Source of the DNA: Candidatus Heimdallarchaeota archaeon
Lineage (GTDB): Archaea; Asgardarchaeota; Heimdallarchaeia; Heimdallarchaeales; Heimdallarchaeaceae
Direction: 5' to 3'
DNA length: 6,298 nucleotides
Assembly: GCA_023139025.1 (NCBI GenBank)
Contig: JAGLOH010000136.1
Coordinates: 1 to 6,298 of the forward strand
Below are positions 4,864 to 6,298 of this stretch, piece by piece. The notes under the pieces were generated by a model, which was given only the letters and a program-made list of their open reading frames with translations, was not told the DNA's origin and made no database searches. Both the position numbers and the translations under genes were made by a program. Numbering within the stretch: the stretch's first letter is position 1; each line of letters begins with the position of its first letter.

Positions 4864-6177
4864 ATGGACTTTAGTCAAAGAAATCCTATAGAAAAGGTTT
4901 TTTCTACAAAAAATGAAAATGTATCAATTGCGGGTTGGATTCAACAAGTTCGCAATCTTGGAGGATTACGATTTGTTCAATTACAAGATAGAACGGGGAT
5001 TGTTCAAATAGTTTTACCCAAAAAGAAAGTATCTGAAGAGATATTTGCCTTAGATTTTCAGGAAGGAGACATAATTGCAGTTACTGGAAGTGTCGTAAGC
5101 AACGAAAGTGCCCCAAATGGAAAGGAAGTCCTTCCGTCTGAGATTGAAATTATCAATAAAAGAGCTCAAGAATATCCTATTTCAGTTGGTGATAAGATTG
5201 AAACAAACCCAGATAAAAGGTATGATTATAGGTTTCTAGATTTAAGAAATAGAAAGGTTGCCCACATTTTCGAAATTGAGAGTACTGCTGCTTATGCAAT
5301 TCAACAATATTTTAGAGATAACGACTTCTTACAGTTCTTTTCAGCTAAAATTGTCGGTTCAGCAACAGAAAGTGGTGCCAGTGTTTTCGAAATAAATTAT
5401 TTTGATAAAAAAGCATACTTAGCACAATCCCCTCAATTCTATAAACAAATGATGTTAATGGCAGGATTTGAGAGAGTTTTTGAAATAGGACCTGTTTTTC
5501 GAGCTGAGAAACACCACACTAATCGTCATTTATGTGAATATACTTCTATAGACTTTGAGATTTCATACATTAATGATCAAAAAGATGTCATGAAAGTTAT
5601 ACAAGGTGCAATTGGTTTTGCTCTCGATACAATAAAAACATCTAGAGCTAATTCCCTTGAAGAATTGGGAGTTCAAATTGATGATCAACCTAAAGAATGG
5701 CCAATAATTACAATTCCTGAATGTAATGATATTTTAGCAGATGAAGGTAAAGAACAAGACCTCTATGAAGATTTAGACGCTGAAGCAGAGAGAATTATTG
5801 GAAAGTACGCAAAAGAGAAATGGAATTCAGACTTTGTATTCGTAGACCAATATCCTTGGAAAATTAGACCATTCTATACTATGAAGGATGATGAAGATTC
5901 AAGATTGACTAAATCTTTTGATCTCTTGTTCAAAGGACAAGAATTAACTACTGGAGGGCAAAGAGAACACAGAGTAGATATTTTAACCAAGCAAGCTGTT
6001 GAAAAGGATTTCAAGCTTGAAGAGATTGACAGTTATCTACAGTTCTTTAGAAATGGAGCACCTCCACATGGAGGAAGTGGCACAGGAATTGAAAGATTTG
6101 TGCAAAAAATCCTTGATTTACCTAATATTAGAGAAGCAAGATTACTTCCAAGAGACCCAACAAGACTCCATCCATAA
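4864..6177 (+). CDS. aspS: aspartyl-tRNA synthetase, archaeal/eukaryotic type, predicted non-discriminating
   Basis: 437 residues, class IIb synthetase attaching Asp to tRNA. The N-terminal OB fold (about 1-105) binds the anticodon; SIAGWIQQVRNLGGLRFVQL is its first strand pair. The catalytic domain has the aspartate-site motif QSPQFYKQ (188-195), motif 2 FRAEKHHTNRHLCEY (212-226), GGQREHR (364-370) and motif 3 GGSGTGIERF (403-412), ending in LLPRDPTRLHP. There is no bacterial GAD insertion, and the length is normal for archaea. Aligned from memory to Thermococcus, Q27 replaces W26 and P84 replaces K85, residues tied to discrimination, so it probably also charges tRNA-Asn with Asp. Motif 1 reads DFLQFFSAKIVGSATESGA: the class II proline is Ala161, and the TEGGA loop is TESGA. 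The start has GAGG eight bases upstream. Confidence 0.96.
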   Translation: MDFSQRNPIEKVFSTKNENVSIAGWIQQVRNLGGLRFVQLQDRTGIVQIVLPKKKVSEEIFALDFQEGDIIAVTGSVVSNESAPNGKEVLPSEIEIINKRAQEYPISVGDKIETNPDKRYDYRFLDLRNRKVAHIFEIESTAAYAIQQYFRDNDFLQFFSAKIVGSATESGASVFEINYFDKKAYLAQSPQFYKQMMLMAGFERVFEIGPVFRAEKHHTNRHLCEYTSIDFEISYINDQKDVMKVIQGAIGFALDTIKTSRANSLEELGVQIDDQPKEWPIITIPECNDILADEGKEQDLYEDLDAEAERIIGKYAKEKWNSDFVFVDQYPWKIRPFYTMKDDEDSRLTKSFDLLFKGQELTTGGQREHRVDILTKQAVEKDFKLEEIDSYLQFFRNGAPPHGGSGTGIERFVQKILDLPNIREARLLPRDPTRLHP

Positions 6178-6209
6178 TCTTCAATCAATTTCAAATCAAG
6201 ATGAAAAAT

Positions 6210-6219
6210 CTTAAAAAAC
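6210..6219 (+). promoter_or_regulatory. possible TATA-like box of tRNA-Leu
   Basis: CTTAAAAAAC, centred near 6214, predicts a start near 6240, about 17 bases before the tRNA at 6258. No clear T-run ends aspS before it, so read-through from aspS is also possible. Confidence 0.3.
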
Positions 6220-6257
6220 AAATGAAATTCATTATAGTAGTCAAACATTAAGACTCA

Positions 6258-6298
6258 GCGGGGATAGCCAAGCGGCCAACGGCGGCGGACTTAAGATC
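6258..6298 (+). tRNA. tRNA-Leu (anticodon UAA), 5' part, cut by the window end
   Basis: The visible part has acceptor strand GCGGGGA (6258-6264), TA, D arm GCC/GGC (6267-6269 with 6281-6283) with a long GG-containing loop as in leucine tRNAs, and anticodon strand GCGGA (6285-6289). The loop CTTAAGA (6290-6296) has anticodon TAA at 6292-6294. The last two bases, TC, can pair with A6289 and G6288, so there appears to be no intron at position 37/38. The variable arm, T arm and 3' end lie outside. It starts 80 bases after the aspS stop. Confidence 0.88.

Noticed and set aside
5999..6248. Open frames overlapping the aspS 3' end on both strands (5999-6214 plus, 6033-6248 minus)
   Set aside because: They overlap the conserved motif 3 region of AspRS in other frames, and their translations show no protein-like pattern.
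1..6298. CRISPR array, insertion sequence, or phage/defence genes
   Set aside because: No regularly spaced repeats, terminal inverted repeats, transposase, integrase or known defence-protein motifs were seen on either strand.

Overview
This window looks archaeal. It encodes an archaeal/eukaryotic-type peptide chain release factor (aRF1), an archaeal-type UMP kinase, an archaeal/eukaryotic-type aspartyl-tRNA synthetase, and a tRNA-Ile gene with a short intron after position 37 that folds as a bulge-helix-bulge. Upstream regions carry TATA-like boxes about 25 bases before plausible transcript starts, with very short leaders. The DNA is AT-rich. No marker here fixes the lineage; an AT-rich mesophilic archaeon (for example an Asgard-type lineage) would fit, but that is a guess.

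Layout. The left edge holds the C-terminal end of an unrecognised protein (+), facing an NTF2-like/SnoaL-like protein (-). Next comes tRNA-Ile(GAU) (+) with a 32-base intron and an encoded CCA, followed by a pyrimidine-rich stretch and a DinB-like metal-binding four-helix protein (+). That gene converges on a two-gene minus-strand unit: a small winged-helix-like protein, then a cupin-type glucose-6-phosphate isomerase (GPI) homologue. Divergent from this unit is aRF1 (+), which converges on UMP kinase (-). Divergent from UMP kinase is AspRS (+), followed by the start of tRNA-Leu(UAA), cut by the window end.

How the genes relate. Most of the right half serves translation (aRF1, AspRS, two tRNAs) plus pyrimidine nucleotide supply (UMP kinase). 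The left half is accessory: NTF2-like, DinB-like, and the winged-helix/GPI-like pair.

Most unusual points. The GPI-like protein keeps the archaeal cupin-GPI sequence pattern but appears to have lost three of the four metal ligands, and it sits behind a small putative DNA-binding protein, so it may be a sugar-phosphate sensor or pseudoenzyme. AspRS lacks the motif 1 proline and carries residues expected of a non-discriminating enzyme. The tRNA-Ile intron has an imperfect central helix. All three convergent gene pairs have only 10-16 bases between stop codons.
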